Of a stretch of 64,000 nt of DNA, positions 63,912 through 64,000 are shown piece by piece. Made by a program: the position numbers and the translations under genes. The first letter of the stretch is position 1, and each line of letters begins with the position of its first letter. Origin of the DNA: Desulfuromonadaceae bacterium (GTDB taxonomy: Bacteria; Desulfobacterota; Desulfuromonadia; Geobacterales; Pseudopelobacteraceae); contig JAQUHA010000009.1 of assembly GCA_028683855.1 (NCBI GenBank), forward strand, positions 50,038-114,037, read 5' to 3'. The notes beneath the pieces were generated by a model that was not told where the DNA came from, did not search any database, and was given only the letters and a program-made list of their open reading frames with translations.

Positions 63912-64000
63912 ATGACAGAGTTGAGACGAAGGATGATCGAGGATCTGGCACTGGCGGGGTATTCGCCTAAGACGCAGAGGAGTTATCTCGATGCGGTGCG
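63912..64000 (+). CDS. Tyrosine recombinase/integrase, N-terminus only (cut by window edge)
   Basis: 29 codons are visible: 'MTELRRRMIEDLALAGYSPK' continuing 'TQRSYLDAVR'. This matches the N-terminal SAM-like core-binding domain of phage-type integrases, including those that sit beside IS91-family transposases. GAGGAG precedes the ATG. The catalytic part lies beyond the window. Confidence 0.8.
   Translation, partial: MTELRRRMIEDLALAGYSPKTQRSYLDAV

Noticed and set aside
63912..64000. Integron integrase (intI)
   Set aside because: The visible N-terminus lacks the IntI type sequence and there is no attI/attC site; a general tyrosine recombinase is the safer call.

Overview
The window looks like a chromosome segment of a Geobacter-type bacterium (Desulfuromonadia/Geobacterales). 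The signs are an IclR-type regulator followed by a DUF485 gene and an acetate/cation symporter, small c-type cytochromes and a heme-c sensor kinase, very many PAS/hybrid histidine kinases, an anaerobic-type cobamide pathway with a BzaF-like lower-ligand enzyme, hydrogenase maturation genes, and a hrcA-grpE-dnaK-dnaJ operon with a CIRCE operator. No rRNA, CRISPR array or complete insertion sequence was seen. One intact tRNA (Arg, CCG) is present.

Layout. 0-3 kb: gerMN-domain gene and murI, divergent from glgC. 3-7.5 kb: cobamide genes on the minus strand (a cobJ/cbiH-cbiP fusion, cbiB, cobD). 7.5-9.7 kb: lytic transglycosylase and a sigma-54 activator. 10-15.2 kb: plus-strand chemotaxis operon cheW-cheA-cheR-HDOD-cheB with no cheY or receptor. 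15.3-17.9 kb: a small basic protein, prfC, doxX, a small lipoprotein. 18.2-25.1 kb: a hybrid kinase and a 1660-residue CheB-CheR-PAS-GAF-kinase-receiver protein, then tRNA-Arg. 25.8-31.5 kb (plus): degenerate metallo-beta-lactamase-fold protein, coaE, an RlmL-like methyltransferase, aldo-keto reductase, thioesterase, a short orphan flagellar-rod-like protein, the GTPase RbgA/YlqF. 31.6-38.9 kb (minus): diheme cytochrome and membrane protein, dnaJ-dnaK-grpE-hrcA, cytidylate-kinase-like and DHH genes. 39.1-42.4 kb (minus): cobalamin riboswitch with attenuator, cobU, cobT, thiC-like/bzaF. 42.5-51.4 kb: signalling region (heme-c sensor kinase plus response regulator, hybrid kinase, PhnD-PAS receptor without kinase domain, MarR, KdpE/KdpD-like pair). 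51.9-55.1 kb: iclR, DUF485, actP. 55.2-57.2 kb: kup under a c-di-AMP (ydaO-type) riboswitch. 57.3-61.7 kb: hypF-hypC-hypD-HAD-slyX. 61.7-64 kb: accessory end with a RhuM-Doc/Fic fusion, a Phd/VapC-type toxin-antitoxin pair, and the start of a tyrosine recombinase cut by the window edge.

How it fits together. Two cobamide blocks serve one pathway: the 3-7 kb block makes the corrin ring methylation, amidation and aminopropanol arm, and the 39-42 kb block activates and attaches the lower ligand. Only the second block carries a riboswitch. Potassium uptake is tied to c-di-AMP, and a KdpDE-like pair without kdpFABC lies a few kb away. The most interesting items are the CobJ-CbiP fusion, the riboswitch-cobU-cobT-bzaF unit, the c-di-AMP riboswitch on kup, the kinase-less PhnD-PAS receptor with a Cys-rich C-terminus, the orphan rod-like protein and the RhuM-Doc fusion. 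I found no clearly new multi-gene system. All assignments come from reading the sequence; no database search was run.
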